Positions 4,544 to 5,060 of a stretch of DNA of 5,060 nucleotides are shown here, in pieces (the first letter of the stretch is position 1; every line of letters begins with the position of its first letter). Both the position numbers and the translations under genes were made by a program. Source of the stretch: Caldifarciminota bacterium (lineage in GTDB: Bacteria > Hydrothermota > Hydrothermia > B15-G9 > WFZT01); contig JALSOD010000021.1 of the NCBI GenBank assembly GCA_026986655.1, positions 1 through 5,060 on the forward strand, given 5' to 3'. The notes beneath the pieces were generated by a model, which was given only the letters and a program-made list of their open reading frames with translations, was not told the DNA's origin and ran no database searches.

Positions 4544-5060
4544 TTCAAAACCTCCATACCAAGAAGACTCCTGAGAGTGATTAAAGCAATGAAATACTGA
4601 TATTTTGCCTCGATAAAGTTTAAATGAGCCTGCTTTAATTTCAGCTCCGAATCAAAGAATTCAAGAGAGGAGATCTCACCCACTTTAAATTTCTCCTTCG
4701 ACACTTCGTATAGCTTTCGGGAAAGTTTAAGATTTTCTCTTGCAACTTTAAGATTTTCGAGAGACGTCTTCCAGTTATCATATGTATCTTCGATATTTTT
4801 CAGTATCGTGTAGGCCGTTTTCTTGACGTAAAATTTTTGTAATTCTAAGTTTTTCTTCTGTAATTTAACGTTGAACGGGTAACTGTTGAATACAAAATGA
4901 AGACTGATGTAGAGTCCGGTGACATCGTGGGTGTTATTTTCATGAGGAAAGGCAGATGGGGTGGTTTCGCTGTAATTCCTTTTGTATCCAAGTGAGATTT
5001 TTGGAAGAAACGATATGATTGTGTTTCTGTACGACCATTTTGTTTCCTCGGCCTTGATTA
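4540..5060 (-). CDS. TolC-family outer-membrane efflux protein, N-terminus beyond window edge
   Basis: An open frame runs from the right edge (first complete codon at 5058) to TGA 4542-4540: 172 residues, the C-terminal part of a protein that is usually 420-480 aa. The sequence shows an outer-membrane beta-strand style segment (TGLYISLHFVF, near residues 67-77). A long amphipathic helix follows, with the family's second-repeat signature: LYEVSKEKFKVGEISSLEFFDSE, then a QAHLNFIEAKYQYFIALITL stretch, and a short LLG tail. This matches the 'rfeaG.is.ldlLdaq..l.qA..n...a.y.y..a...L...iG' pattern of OEP/TolC proteins, which form trimeric channels through the outer membrane into the periplasm. It is the first gene seen in a translationally coupled operon with the adaptor and ATPase. 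A frame this short at the edge is easily missed by automatic calling. Confidence 0.9.
   Translation of the reverse strand, partial: IKAEETKWSYRNTIISFLPKISLGYKRNYSETTPSAFPHENNTHDVTGLYISLHFVFNSYPFNVKLQKKNLELQKFYVKKTAYTILKNIEDTYDNWKTSLENLKVARENLKLSRKLYEVSKEKFKVGEISSLEFFDSELKLKQAHLNFIEAKYQYFIALITLRSLLGMEVLK

Overview
The window comes from a diderm (Gram-negative-type) bacterium of moderate G+C content. The evidence for two membranes is a TolC-family outer-membrane channel gene and a periplasmic adaptor gene. I cannot name the species. The DAHP synthase is the Thermotoga-like class with an N-terminal ferredoxin-like domain, and the intergenic DNA carries CCCC/GGGG palindromic repeats; both fit a deep-branching or uncultured lineage, but that placement is inference. 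Every gene I can support lies on the minus strand, so the window reads from right to left.

From right to left: 5060-4540 is the C-terminal part of a TolC-like outer-membrane efflux protein. Next come a MacA/HlyD-type adaptor (4543-3386) and a MacB/LolD-type ABC ATPase (3389-2721). All three are joined by 4-nt ATGA stop/start overlaps, so they form one translationally coupled operon for a tripartite exporter. No permease follows the ATPase. A non-coding stretch of about 495 nt (2720-2226) comes next. Then follow aroF (DAHP synthase, first step of the shikimate pathway, 2225-1182) and, after a 2-nt gap, aroA (EPSP synthase, 1179-1, running off the left edge).

The most interesting part is the stretch upstream of aroF. 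It contains a short reading frame too small for routine gene calling (2502-2329, 57 codons; or 20 codons from an internal ATG at 2391). This frame carries a dense run of Phe and Tyr codons (FYFTRFYYY) and ends inside a perfect hairpin. Downstream is a strong intrinsic terminator (2296-2241) whose U-tract abuts the aroF Shine-Dalgarno sequence. The 5' arm of that terminator can instead pair with the 3' arm of the first hairpin. These are the parts of a ribosome-stalling attenuator of the trp/phe type: Phe/Tyr shortage should stall the ribosome on the aromatic codons, release the antiterminator and switch on aroF-aroA. The logic matches the encoded enzyme, because the family it belongs to is feedback-inhibited by Phe and Tyr through its N-terminal domain. 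The system would therefore be controlled by the same amino acids at two levels.

The rest of the intergenic stretch holds two candidate promoters, a cluster of three CCCC/GGGG hairpins of repeat-element character, and a weak hairpin after the ABC operon.
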